This document shows positions 31,978-40,195 of a stretch of 53,070 bases of DNA, piece after piece. Position 1 is the stretch's first letter. Each line of letters opens with the position of its first letter. The position numbers were made by a program, and so were the translations under genes. The notes under the pieces are model-generated. The model ran no database searches. It was not told the DNA's origin and was given only the letters and a program-made list of their open reading frames with translations. Origin of the DNA: Anaerolineae bacterium (GTDB lineage Bacteria > Chloroflexota > Anaerolineae > Aggregatilineales > Phototrophicaceae); assembly GCA_019912965.1 (NCBI GenBank), contig JAIOHM010000095.1, positions 1 to 53,070 on the forward strand, read 5' to 3'.

Positions 31978-33723
31978 ATGACCGCGCTGTTGATTGCCTT
32001 TGTCATATGCCTCCCCTGGGTGGGTGCGATCAGTGTTGTGTTGGTTGGGGATAAACGGCCCAAAGCCCAGCACATGCTTGCGGTCGTATTTGCCGCAGCC
32101 GCTGGTCTGGCCGCGCTGATACTACTTTCATTTGCCTCCACGAATTCTGCAATCAGCATTCCGATGGGCGGCGTTTTTGGCGATTTTACCTTTGTCCCGG
32201 ATGGATTGGGCGTATTTCTGGCAGCGGTGGCTGCTGTCATCGGCTGTCTGGCGGTGATCTTTTCGGTGGATTATATGGCTGGTGAAGCCCAGTTAGGACG
32301 CTATTATTTCCTGATGCTGCTGTTCATCGGCGCTATGTGTGGCCTTGTGCTTACGGGCAGCCTGTTACTCCTTTTCATTTTCTGGGAGATCACGGCGCTT
32401 TGCTCTTATGCACTTATCTCTTTCCACAATGACGACCCCAAAGCTGTAGCAGGGGGCATCAAGGCGCTGGTCATCACACAAATTGGCGGCGTCGGTTTGT
32501 TGATCGGCGTATTGATCGCTTATGCACAGCTTAAGAGCTATGACATCAACAACCTGTTAGCCAATGCCCACACACTTCCAGTGGGAGACCTTAGCTTTAT
32601 TGCCTTCGGATTTCTGTTGGCTGCGGCTGCAAAATCGGCGCAAATTCCGTTCCATACCTGGCTGCCCGGTGCGATGGAAGCACCAACACCCGTGAGTGCG
32701 CTGATCCATGCAGCGACGATGGTAAACGCCGGGGTTTATCTGCTGGCGCGGTTTTATCCTGCGTTTGCGCCTGTACCCGGCTGGACGGATATCGTAACGA
32801 TTGTTGGCGTGCTGTCGGCATTGCTGGGTGCATTGATGGCGCTGGTTGCCACTGATCTCAAGCGTGTGCTGGCCTATTCGACAATCAGCCAGCTTGGATA
32901 CATGGTCTATGCGATTGGCATTGGCGCATTATATGCCAGCCAATTCCATCTGTTGAGTCATGCGGTTTTTAAGGCACTGCTGTTTTTGTGTGCGGGTGCG
33001 GTGATTCATACCATTGGGACGCGCGACCTACGGCAGATGGGCGGGCTTGGACGGCAAATGCCCTTCGTGCGAAATGTTTTTATTGTTGGCGCGCTGGCTC
33101 TAGCTGGCCTGCCGTTCGCTAACGGCTTCTGGAGTAAGGAACTGTTATTAGAAATCGGGATAAAAGACGCAGTATGGGCGTTTGTAATCATGCTCATCGG
33201 GGTCGGGTTGACAGCAGCCTACTCAATCCGGGTTGTATGGCTGGTATTCTTCGGCGAGCAGCGAACTGCATATCGTGTTCATGATCCGGCTGCGGCTATG
33301 AAAATTTCGCTGACTATACTGGCGCTTGGCACATTGACAAGCTGGTTATTGGCCGGTTCATTAGGCGAACTGCTGCAAAATATGCCACCGTTCTACCAAT
33401 TCAATGCTGAAACAACCCTCGAACTTGTGAATACGATTCTTTCAGCACCTGTTACCTGGGGCGTATTAGTGGTCATTGCATTCGCGTTGGCAATCTGGCA
33501 CTGGCGTGCTCCCCTTACAGCCGTTTCAGACCGTTTGCAGTTTATCGCGCGGGCTGCGGCGGTGGATTTCGGCTTTGAGTGGCTGAATCGTCAATTTATG
33601 AAGGGCGCACAACGCACCGCTATTGCCTTGCGACAGACGCAAACCGGCCAGTTGAACTGGAATGTGGTTGGCATCGTCGGAGGATTGGTGATGGTACTTT
33701 TGATATTGGTGATCGGCAGGTGA
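31978..33723 (+). CDS. NuoL/MrpA-type antiporter-like subunit
   Basis: Large membrane protein of 581 aa with about 14-16 helices, of the proton/sodium antiporter family shared by complex I (NuoL), Mrp and group 4 hydrogenases. The conserved transmembrane Glu is in LFIFWEITALCSYALISF (about residue 138) and the central Lys pattern follows in GGIKALVITQIGG. The segment PFHTWLPGAMEAPTPVSALIHAATMVNAGVYLL (conserved HxWLPxAMxAPTPVSALIHAATMV) is complete, positions about 222-254. It should form one ion path of the hydrogenase. The long lateral helix of NuoL could not be confirmed. Confidence 0.92.
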   Translation: MTALLIAFVICLPWVGAISVVLVGDKRPKAQHMLAVVFAAAAGLAALILLSFASTNSAISIPMGGVFGDFTFVPDGLGVFLAAVAAVIGCLAVIFSVDYMAGEAQLGRYYFLMLLFIGAMCGLVLTGSLLLLFIFWEITALCSYALISFHNDDPKAVAGGIKALVITQIGGVGLLIGVLIAYAQLKSYDINNLLANAHTLPVGDLSFIAFGFLLAAAAKSAQIPFHTWLPGAMEAPTPVSALIHAATMVNAGVYLLARFYPAFAPVPGWTDIVTIVGVLSALLGALMALVATDLKRVLAYSTISQLGYMVYAIGIGALYASQFHLLSHAVFKALLFLCAGAVIHTIGTRDLRQMGGLGRQMPFVRNVFIVGALALAGLPFANGFWSKELLLEIGIKDAVWAFVIMLIGVGLTAAYSIRVVWLVFFGEQRTAYRVHDPAAAMKISLTILALGTLTSWLLAGSLGELLQNMPPFYQFNAETTLELVNTILSAPVTWGVLVVIAFALAIWHWRAPLTAVSDRLQFIARAAAVDFGFEWLNRQFMKGAQRTAIALRQTQTGQLNWNVVGIVGGLVMVLLILVIGR

Positions 33724-33724
33724 C

Positions 33725-35206
33725 ATGACTACAACACTGTGGCTGATTGGACTCCCGCTCATCACATCGCCTTTTGTCTATCTGGCAGGGCGTATTCAAG
33801 TGCGTTATCCGGCGATTTCCCGCTGGCTCGCCCTGATTGGAATAGCGACTGTGTGGGTATTCTTCGCACAAGCTGCGCGCACATTCAGCCTGAACGGTGT
33901 GTCAGAAACGATTGTTGGAACGATTGCGCTGCGGGTGGACGGAATCAGCCTGCTGCTTACGGCAGTGGTGCTCACATTAGGAACGCTGGTGATGATTTAT
34001 TCCAGTTCTTATGTGGCAGGCGAAAATGGCGAGGAGAAATATTATGCGCTCCTCATCGCAATGATTGGCGCGATGATTGGCCTGTCATGTGCTGCTGATC
34101 TGTTCAACTTGTGGATATGGTTTGAAATGATGGCTGTATCCTCGTATCTGCTCGTCGCTTTTTATCGCCATCAGCCTGCATCGCTGGAAGCGGGTGTTAA
34201 GTATCTGGTGCAGAGTGCAACCGGCTCTATGCTGGTGCTACTGGGCATCGCGCTGGTGCTCTTACAGACCGGAACTCTCAACCTAAACAGCATCCGTTTG
34301 GCAGAACCATCCCCTATCTTGTTGGCAGCGGGGGCACTGTTTGTCATCGGTTTCGGCGTCAAAGCTGCTTTTGTGCCGCTGCACACCTGGCTGCCGGATG
34401 CACATGCACAAGCACCAAGCGGAATCAGCGCCATGCTTTCCGGTGTGGTGATTGAGGCAGGGCTGATAGCGATGCTGCGGGTATTAGCAGCCCTCGCTGG
34501 AGTCACGCTGTCCTGGGGTGTGCTGCTGATGGGGTTTGGCGCGGTGAATATGCTCACTGGTAATTTGCTGGCTCTCCGTCAGAAGCAGGTGAAACGGCTT
34601 CTGGCCTTTTCAAGTTTGAGCCATATTGGTTACATGCTATTAGGGCTGGGGATCGCAATCTATTCGGGGCAGGCAGGCGGTGCACAGGGTGGCCTTTTCC
34701 ATCTGCTTACGCACGGTCTGATGAAAGGACTGGCATTTCTGGCTGCCGGGGCGCTGCTGTATGGGCTGCATCTCGCCCATAAACGCCATACTCCGCTCAT
34801 GATTGCCGATTTACGCGGCGCATCTGGGCGTTATCCATTGGTGGCACTGACGTTTAGTGTTGCGCTACTTGGCTTAGGCGGACTGCCGCCGCTGGCAGGT
34901 TTTATGTCCAAGTGGCAGATATTTGTGGCAGGCTTCGAAACACAAAATCTGATGATTATGGGATTGGTGGTATTCGCCGCGATCAACAGCGTTTTTTCAC
35001 TTATCTATTACATTCCGCTGGTGAGTGCGCTGTATCGTCAGCAGCCGTCGAATGCTGTACAGCATGGGCAGCACCTGCCACTCTCGATGCGATTGCCACT
35101 GCTCATGCTGGCGTTGTCCATTGTTGTTATTGGTTTGTGGCCGGGCATGGTGAACTGGCTGACCGAACCAGCAGGGGCGGCAGTGATTGGGCTGATGAGC
35201 CGTTAG
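33725..35206 (+). CDS. NuoN/NuoM/MrpD-type antiporter-like subunit
   Basis: Second antiporter-like membrane protein, 493 aa with about 14 helices. The conserved Glu is in LFNLWIWFEMMAVSSYLLV (about residue 137), the Lys in GVKYLVQSATGSML (about 160), and a second ion-path Lys pattern follows at FVPLHTWLPDAHAQAPSGISAMLSG (about 218-242). It provides a second ion path beside the NuoL-like protein. The gene starts one base after the previous stop. It is most similar by pattern to MrpD/MbhH; NuoM versus NuoN cannot be separated by eye. Confidence 0.9.
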   Translation: MTTTLWLIGLPLITSPFVYLAGRIQVRYPAISRWLALIGIATVWVFFAQAARTFSLNGVSETIVGTIALRVDGISLLLTAVVLTLGTLVMIYSSSYVAGENGEEKYYALLIAMIGAMIGLSCAADLFNLWIWFEMMAVSSYLLVAFYRHQPASLEAGVKYLVQSATGSMLVLLGIALVLLQTGTLNLNSIRLAEPSPILLAAGALFVIGFGVKAAFVPLHTWLPDAHAQAPSGISAMLSGVVIEAGLIAMLRVLAALAGVTLSWGVLLMGFGAVNMLTGNLLALRQKQVKRLLAFSSLSHIGYMLLGLGIAIYSGQAGGAQGGLFHLLTHGLMKGLAFLAAGALLYGLHLAHKRHTPLMIADLRGASGRYPLVALTFSVALLGLGGLPPLAGFMSKWQIFVAGFETQNLMIMGLVVFAAINSVFSLIYYIPLVSALYRQQPSNAVQHGQHLPLSMRLPLLMLALSIVVIGLWPGMVNWLTEPAGAAVIGLMSR

Positions 35207-35217
35207 GCGGTCGATCT

Positions 35218-35292
35218 ATGACTGAAAAAAGTCACCTTCAGCGGAGTGTACGCAAAATTTACGCGGGAGACCACGATCAGAAGGCATTATGA
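35218..35292 (+). other. 24-aa reading frame filling the NuoN-NuoA gap
   Basis: ATG at 35218 opens a 24-codon frame rich in Lys, Arg and His (SVRKIYAGDHDQK), whose stop overlaps the start of the NuoA-like gene (ATGA at 35289-35292). No clear ribosome-binding site. It may be a coupling peptide that reinitiates translation, or chance. Confidence 0.25.
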
Positions 35293-35606
35293 TAGAAATT
35301 TTACTGATCCCACCGGTTGCATTTTTGCTGTATCTCTTTTTAGTCAGCGTTCTGTCCGGTATTGGACGGGCCATGGCTGGGACACATCACCCGGTGTCAA
35401 CGCTTAAATCAAGTCCTTACGCCAGCGGCGAAGCGTCGCATGTGTCCAGCGGCGCACCTGGCTATCGACCATTCTTTCGGATATCGCTCTTTTTCGCGGT
35501 GCTCCATTTAGGCGGGCTGGTGCTGGCGAGCGGCGGATTGTCGTCAAGTGCCGCTGTTTACCTTCTGGGGCTGGTGCTGGCGCTAGTGGCGCTGATATTA
35601 GGCTGA
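35289..35606 (+). CDS. NuoA/MbhI-like small membrane subunit
   Basis: Protein of 105 aa with three hydrophobic segments (about 5-25, 58-75, 80-104) and a polar loop YASGEA...GYRPFF between the first two, the layout of NuoA. The hallmark FDxE segment of true complex I NuoA is replaced by AVLHLGG, as expected in hydrogenase relatives. It lies between the antiporter subunits and the NuoB-like small subunit, as in several group 4 operons. Assignment rests on size, topology and position. Confidence 0.7.
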   Translation: MIEILLIPPVAFLLYLFLVSVLSGIGRAMAGTHHPVSTLKSSPYASGEASHVSSGAPGYRPFFRISLFFAVLHLGGLVLASGGLSSSAAVYLLGLVLALVALILG

Positions 35607-35621
35607 GAAAGAGATTTCTCC

Positions 35622-36101
35622 ATGAAGTTGACGAAACCCTGGGAAAATGCCCTGAAACAGATCAAAACCTGGGCGCGAGTCAATTCGCCCTGGGCGATCC
35701 ACTTTAACAGCGGGTCGTGTAATGGCTGCGATATCGAGATTCTGGCGACGTTGACGCCACGCTACGATCTGGAGCGATTAGGCGTGAAGTTGCAGGGCAG
35801 TCCGCGCCATGCTGACGTGCTTCTTTGTACCGGGCCAGTGACACGGCAGGCACGCGAGCGGCTGCTGCGTACCTATGAGCAGATGCCAGAGCCGAAGTTT
35901 GTGATCGCTGTTGGCTCATGTGGAATCTCCGGCGGGGTGTTCCAAAGTTGTTACAACGTGGTCGGGAGCATTGACGAAGTGATTCCGGTGGATGTCTATG
36001 TGCCGGGTTGTCCACCCAGACCGGAGGCGATTATTGATGGAATCGTCAAACTGTTGGACAAACTCAAGGGTGCGAAGCCAGAGGTGATCGAAACACCATG
36101 A
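35622..36101 (+). CDS. NuoB-like small subunit of the group 4 [NiFe] hydrogenase
   Basis: Iron-sulfur subunit of 159 aa that holds the proximal [4Fe-4S] cluster near the Ni-Fe site. The four ligands are Cys33 and Cys36 (SCNGCDIEIL), Cys in VGSCGISGG (about 102) and Cys in VPGCPPRPEA (about 132). The spacing CxxC and not the paired CC of complex I NuoB marks it as hydrogenase-type. It is cytoplasmic and peripheral, next to the NuoC/NuoD-like genes; the ATG of the next gene overlaps its stop. Confidence 0.92.
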   Translation: MKLTKPWENALKQIKTWARVNSPWAIHFNSGSCNGCDIEILATLTPRYDLERLGVKLQGSPRHADVLLCTGPVTRQARERLLRTYEQMPEPKFVIAVGSCGISGGVFQSCYNVVGSIDEVIPVDVYVPGCPPRPEAIIDGIVKLLDKLKGAKPEVIETP

Positions 36102-36541
36102 ACACTGATTTAGCACTGAAGGCTGCTGGTGACCTGCTGGCCAAATGGGTAATTGAAACCAAAACACCTGAACCCGCTCGATTGGATGTCATCCTGGATG
36201 CAAGCAGTCTACTGGCAGCGGTGCGCGCTCTAGACACAGCCCATTGGGGTTATCTGGCGGGGATTACTGGCCTCGATCTGGGCGCGGCGGTGGGACAAAT
36301 ACAGGTGCTCTATCACTTTTGTGCGGGCGCGGCGGTATTGACGCTGCGGGTGGGTACACCGCGTGACCATGCTGTTGTGCCAAGCATCTGCGATGCGCTG
36401 CCTGCCGCCAGTTTTTATGAGCGCGAACTACGCGAGATGATGGGCGTCGAGGTGGTTGGCCTTCTCAACATGGATCACCTGTTTCTGCCTGACGATTGGC
36501 CGGATGGCGTATATCCGCTTCGGAAAGATGCAGAACTTTGA
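36098..36541 (+). CDS. NuoC-like subunit of the group 4 hydrogenase
   Basis: Protein of 147 aa matching the NuoC/30-kDa family. The signature FYERELREMMGVEVVGLLNMDHLFLPDDWPDGVYPLRKD (pattern ERE...DxxG...H...L...DW...PLRKD) occupies residues ~106-145. It helps join the small and large subunits. It overlaps the NuoB-like gene by four bases and is 11 bases from the large subunit gene. The N-terminal part is only weakly conserved. Confidence 0.88.
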   Translation: MNTDLALKAAGDLLAKWVIETKTPEPARLDVILDASSLLAAVRALDTAHWGYLAGITGLDLGAAVGQIQVLYHFCAGAAVLTLRVGTPRDHAVVPSICDALPAASFYERELREMMGVEVVGLLNMDHLFLPDDWPDGVYPLRKDAEL

Positions 36542-36552
36542 GGATGTGAGTT

Positions 36553-37737
36553 ATGTCTGACAAAGGTAAGACGTTTATCGTCCCAATTGGCCCGCAACAC
36601 CCGGCTTTGAAGGAACCCGGCCATTTCGAGTTCACGGTAGACGGCGAGATTGTGACCGCAGCATCCGTCCGGTTGGGTTATGTACATCGCGGAATCGAGA
36701 AAGCCACCGAGTCTCGTAACTGGATACAGAATCTTTATCTACTGGAGCGTGTTTGCGGCATTTGCTCGCACACCCATGCAATGGCTTATTGTCTGGGTGT
36801 GGAGAGGCTGGCAGGTGTAACCGTTTCCCCCCGTGCACAGGCAATCCGTTCCCTTGTAGCAGAACTCGAACGGATTCATAGTCATTTGCTCTGGTTAGGC
36901 GTGGCTGCGCATGAAGCGGGGTTCGAGACCTTGTTCATGTATAGCTGGCGTGACCGTGAAACAGTGATGGATATGCTGGAAGGACTGACGGGCAACCGTG
37001 TCAATTATTCAGCCAATTTGCTGGGCGGCGTGAAGTTCGATATCAATGGTACACAAAGGGATTCTATCCTGCAGGGGCTGGATTTCCTGAATGAACGCAG
37101 CCATTTCTATTTGAATGTTGTAACCAGTGACGCTGTGTTTTTGCAGCGTACACGAGGCATTGGCATAACGCCAACCGCACAGGCGGAATGGCTGGGGCTG
37201 GTCGGGCCAACTGCCCGTGCGTCAAGCGTAACACGGGATATTCGCATTGATGCACCTTACGCGGCTTATGGGGACTTCCCAGTGAATATCGTGCTGGATT
37301 CCGGGGGTGATCTGGAATCACGCTTTGTGGTGCGTATCAAAGAACTGTTCGAGAGTTTTCGTCTGATCCGGCAAATGCTTGATAACCTGCCACCCGGCGA
37401 ATTACAGACACGCTTCCCCCGACGAATTAAGGAAGGCGAAACCATCAGCCGGGTTGAAGCGCCGCGTGGTGAATTATTTTATTTCATCAAGAGCAACGGC
37501 ACAGATACGCCTGAACGCGTTAAGATACGCACGCCAACCATGTGTAATATGGCTTCGGTTGCGGTGCTGGCAATCGGTCATCAACTAGCGGATATGCCAA
37601 TGATCCTCGCTGGAATTGATCCCTGTTTTTCCTGCAATGATCGCTCGGTAGTCATTGGACAGAGGGGCAGTCGTGATTTGTGGTCGTGGGAACGGCTGCG
37701 CCAGTATGGGATTGAATATTACAGGAGACAGCGGTGA
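36553..37737 (+). CDS. Group 4 [NiFe]-hydrogenase large (catalytic) subunit, NuoD-related
   Basis: Catalytic subunit of 394 aa. It keeps both Ni-binding pairs, Cys68 and Cys71 in ERVCGICSHTH and Cys358 and Cys361 in DPCFSCNDR, which complex I NuoD and the Mbx-type sulfane reductase lack or alter. It is therefore a true hydrogenase. After Arg364 there is a 30-residue C-terminal extension (SVVIGQRGSRD...), the probable target of the protease encoded at 39000. The NuoD-like quinone-site His is in PIGPQHPALKEPGHF. It couples H2 formation or oxidation to ion pumping through the membrane subunits around it. The exact subgroup cannot be fixed by eye. Confidence 0.93.
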   Translation: MSDKGKTFIVPIGPQHPALKEPGHFEFTVDGEIVTAASVRLGYVHRGIEKATESRNWIQNLYLLERVCGICSHTHAMAYCLGVERLAGVTVSPRAQAIRSLVAELERIHSHLLWLGVAAHEAGFETLFMYSWRDRETVMDMLEGLTGNRVNYSANLLGGVKFDINGTQRDSILQGLDFLNERSHFYLNVVTSDAVFLQRTRGIGITPTAQAEWLGLVGPTARASSVTRDIRIDAPYAAYGDFPVNIVLDSGGDLESRFVVRIKELFESFRLIRQMLDNLPPGELQTRFPRRIKEGETISRVEAPRGELFYFIKSNGTDTPERVKIRTPTMCNMASVAVLAIGHQLADMPMILAGIDPCFSCNDRSVVIGQRGSRDLWSWERLRQYGIEYYRRQR

Positions 37738-38648
37738 GCACAATCTTTGCGCTTCTGTTTTTCCCTGGCGGGCTGTTCGTGCTTGCTGGCGGTCTGGCCT
37801 ACGAATGGGCTGACCGTAAATTGGTTGCACGGCTGCAAAACCGTATTGGCCCACGCTGGTTTCAACCGCTGGCGGATATGGTGAAATTACTGGCTAAAGA
37901 AGAGGTTATACCCAGCGGCGTTAATGGCTTCTTGTTTCTGGGGCTGCCTATCGCTGCGCTGTCCGGCGCTTTGACAGCAGCGCTTTATGTGCCTATGGTG
38001 GGATTGAATCCGACCTACAGTTTCCCCGGTGATCTTATTGTGACCTTGTATCTAATGAGTCTGCTCACACTCTGCACCGGGCTTGCCGGATCGAATACGA
38101 CCGATGCATTTTCGCTGGTCGGGGCAACCCGTACACTCACGCAGCTTTTCTCATATGAAGCACCATTTTTACTCGCGCTGCTTGGCCCGGCACTGGTTAC
38201 AGGCAGTTGGCAGATCAGCCAGATTAATGCCTACTCCCACGACCACTGGCTGCTGCTTACCCAGCCTGTCGGCTTTGTGGTCGCGTTGATTGGACTCATG
38301 GGCAGACTGGAACTTCCGCCCTTTGATGCGCCAGAAGCCGAAACGGAAATCGTTGCCGGGGCGCTCACGGAATATAGTGGGCGCGGATTGGCCTTGTTCC
38401 GCCTCGGCAGGAACGTGGAGTTGATGGTCGGGCTGACACTGGTTGCCGCCTTTTATCTGGGCGGCCTCAGCAATCCGTTGGAGTTCTTTGGTAAGACTCT
38501 GGTGCTGCTGTTAGGGCTATCCTTCGTGCAATCGCTGATGGCTCGTTTGCGGATCGACCAGACCGTAGGCTTGTGGTGGCGCTATGGCGCGCTGCTTGTG
38601 CTCGCCCAATGGTTGCTGCTCATCCTGACTGGAGGAATTGCCAGATGA
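37734..38648 (+). CDS. NuoH-like membrane subunit of the group 4 hydrogenase
   Basis: Membrane protein of 304 aa with about eight helices. NuoH family signature segments are RLQNRIGPRWFQPLADMVKLLAKEE (about 34-58) and LPPFDAPEAETEIVAGALTEYSGRGLALF (about 197-225); the acidic cluster marks the channel to the antiporter arm. Start is GTG, overlapping the catalytic subunit by four bases. It overlaps the NuoI-like gene by four bases at its end. Confidence 0.92.
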   Translation: MSTIFALLFFPGGLFVLAGGLAYEWADRKLVARLQNRIGPRWFQPLADMVKLLAKEEVIPSGVNGFLFLGLPIAALSGALTAALYVPMVGLNPTYSFPGDLIVTLYLMSLLTLCTGLAGSNTTDAFSLVGATRTLTQLFSYEAPFLLALLGPALVTGSWQISQINAYSHDHWLLLTQPVGFVVALIGLMGRLELPPFDAPEAETEIVAGALTEYSGRGLALFRLGRNVELMVGLTLVAAFYLGGLSNPLEFFGKTLVLLLGLSFVQSLMARLRIDQTVGLWWRYGALLVLAQWLLLILTGGIAR

Positions 38649-39067
38649 AAATCGGTTCGATGGTGGGAGATGTGTTTCGCTCGCTGTTCCAGCGGTCTGC
38701 AACGCGGCAGTATCCGTTTGATCGAAAGGATGCACCGGATCGGCTGCGGGGGAAACTGCACTGGGATCCCGAAAAATGTACGGGTTGCTTGCTTTGTGTA
38801 AAAGATTGCCCTGCGCAGGCTATAGAAATAATCATGGTCGATAAAGCGAATAAACGTTTCGCCATGCGTTATCATCTGGATCGGTGTGCGTTCTGTTCGC
38901 AGTGTGTCGTATCCTGTCGCGCGGGTGCATTGGAAATGTCGAAGGAGGAATGGGAATTAGCTGCTGCGCATAAAGGGAAGTTTATGATCTATAGCGGGGA
39001 TGAAGCGGATGTCAAGCGACTGGTCGAACTTGCTCAAGCACACGCTACTGGAACTGAAGACAAGTAA
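38645..39067 (+). CDS. NuoI-like two-cluster ferredoxin subunit of the group 4 hydrogenase
   Basis: Ferredoxin-like subunit of 140 aa, passing electrons to the small subunit. Cluster one motif is CTGCLLCVKDCPAQAI (about residues 42-57); cluster two is CAFCSQCVVSCRAGAL (about 80-95), where Arg takes the place of the usual Pro after the last Cys. The start overlaps the NuoH-like gene (ATGA). A longer frame exists upstream but would lie inside that gene. It is the natural entry point for electrons from a soluble ferredoxin or a formate dehydrogenase. Its end overlaps the protease gene by about 60 bases. Confidence 0.9.
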   Translation: MKIGSMVGDVFRSLFQRSATRQYPFDRKDAPDRLRGKLHWDPEKCTGCLLCVKDCPAQAIEIIMVDKANKRFAMRYHLDRCAFCSQCVVSCRAGALEMSKEEWELAAAHKGKFMIYSGDEADVKRLVELAQAHATGTEDK

Positions 39068-39560
39068 GCCACGTGTAGCGATTATGGGCATTGGACATGA
39101 ACTGTGTGGCGACGACGCAGCCGGGGTGATGGTTGCGCGCGCTTTAAAACCAGTATTCATCCATCATCAGGATATCCTCATCATTGAAGGCGGTCATGCA
39201 CCCGAAAATCAAACCGGCCTGCTGCGTCGTTTCGCGCCCGATCTAGTGCTGCTAGTGGATGCCGCGCAAATGGGTGAGTCGTGTGGTATGGTGCGCTGGT
39301 TAGGATGGCAGGAAACAAGTGGCCTGAGCGCCTCCACACACACACTGCCACTCTATGTGATCGCCCAATATCTGCATACTGAACTGGGCTGTGAAGTTGC
39401 ACTGCTCGGTATTCAACCAGCGCAAATGACGATTTGCACTGGGTTGTCACCCTCGGTGAAACAGTCTGTTGATAAAATTGTACAGTCTGTGAAGATGACT
39501 CTGAGGCATTTACAGGCTACATCCCCTACGAGAGATGATGAAATCCTGACCGAATTTTGA
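39000..39560 (+). CDS. Hydrogenase maturation endopeptidase (likely for the group 4 enzyme)
   Basis: Protease of the HycI family, up to 186 aa, that removes the C-terminal tail of the large subunit. The signature is GIGHELCGDDAAGVMVARAL near residue 30; the second metal region is LVLLVDAAQMGESCG, and the third ASTHTLPLYVI contains the conserved His. The true start is uncertain: ATG 39000 or 39009 both overlap the ferredoxin gene. Its substrate is probably the large subunit ending in DPCFSCNDR plus 30 residues. A second, different protease at 30451 serves the other hydrogenase. Confidence 0.87.
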   Translation: MKRMSSDWSNLLKHTLLELKTSKPRVAIMGIGHELCGDDAAGVMVARALKPVFIHHQDILIIEGGHAPENQTGLLRRFAPDLVLLVDAAQMGESCGMVRWLGWQETSGLSASTHTLPLYVIAQYLHTELGCEVALLGIQPAQMTICTGLSPSVKQSVDKIVQSVKMTLRHLQATSPTRDDEILTEF

Positions 39561-39601
39561 AACAGGCTCTATACTTAGCTTCATTCTGATGGGAATATGG
39601 T

Positions 39602-40195
39602 ATGGCTGATTTGACGGTCGCTATCAATTCAGGTGGCAAAAGTTCGCGTATGGGGACCGATAAGTCTTTTGTCCCGCTGCTTGGCAAGCCCATGATTGAA
39701 CATGTGTTGGAGCGCGTTTCCGAGTTAAATCAGGTCGAAACGATCCTCGTCACGAATAAACCGGAACTCTACAAATATCTCAAACTCCCGATGTTCAACG
39801 ATGTTTTCCCAGAAAAAGGATCACTCGGCGGCATTTATACGGCTATCTATAATAGTCGCAGTGATTTTACATTGTGTGTTGCCTGTGATATGCCGTTTTT
39901 GAACCCTGAATTGCTTCGCTACATGATTTCACTGGTTGCATCTGACACAGATGTTATCGTGCCACGCGTGGAGGGGTATCCTGAAGGGCTTCACGCCATT
40001 TACAGTAAAGGATGCCTGGAACCAATCCGCCAGAAGCTAGAAACCGATAAGTTAAAGGTCATCGGTTTCTACGATGAGGTGCGGGTGCGTTATCTTGATG
40101 AAGCTGAATATCACCCCTTTGATCCTAAAGGACTTTCTTTTAACAACATTAATACCCCAGACGAATTGCAGCGGGCGCAGCACAAAGCTGATTAA
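39602..40195 (+). CDS. mobA: Molybdenum cofactor guanylyltransferase MobA
   Basis: Joins GMP to molybdopterin to make the guanine dinucleotide form used by DMSO-reductase-family enzymes. The 197-aa length and the N-terminal motif NSGGKSSRMGTDKSFVPLLG (LxGGxSxRMGxDK pattern) are typical, as are CDMPFLNPELL and the C-terminal NINTPDELQ. Both the formate dehydrogenase and the PsrA-like enzyme in the window need this cofactor. The stop codon overlaps that of the convergent fdhA gene by four bases. Confidence 0.93.
   Translation: MADLTVAINSGGKSSRMGTDKSFVPLLGKPMIEHVLERVSELNQVETILVTNKPELYKYLKLPMFNDVFPEKGSLGGIYTAIYNSRSDFTLCVACDMPFLNPELLRYMISLVASDTDVIVPRVEGYPEGLHAIYSKGCLEPIRQKLETDKLKVIGFYDEVRVRYLDEAEYHPFDPKGLSFNNINTPDELQRAQHKAD

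Noticed and set aside
36553..37737. A complex I (NuoD) reading of the group 4 large subunit, making the operon a respiratory NADH dehydrogenase
   Set aside because: Both Ni-binding Cys pairs are intact, a C-terminal tail and a protease gene are present, and the small subunit is CxxC-type, all hydrogenase features.
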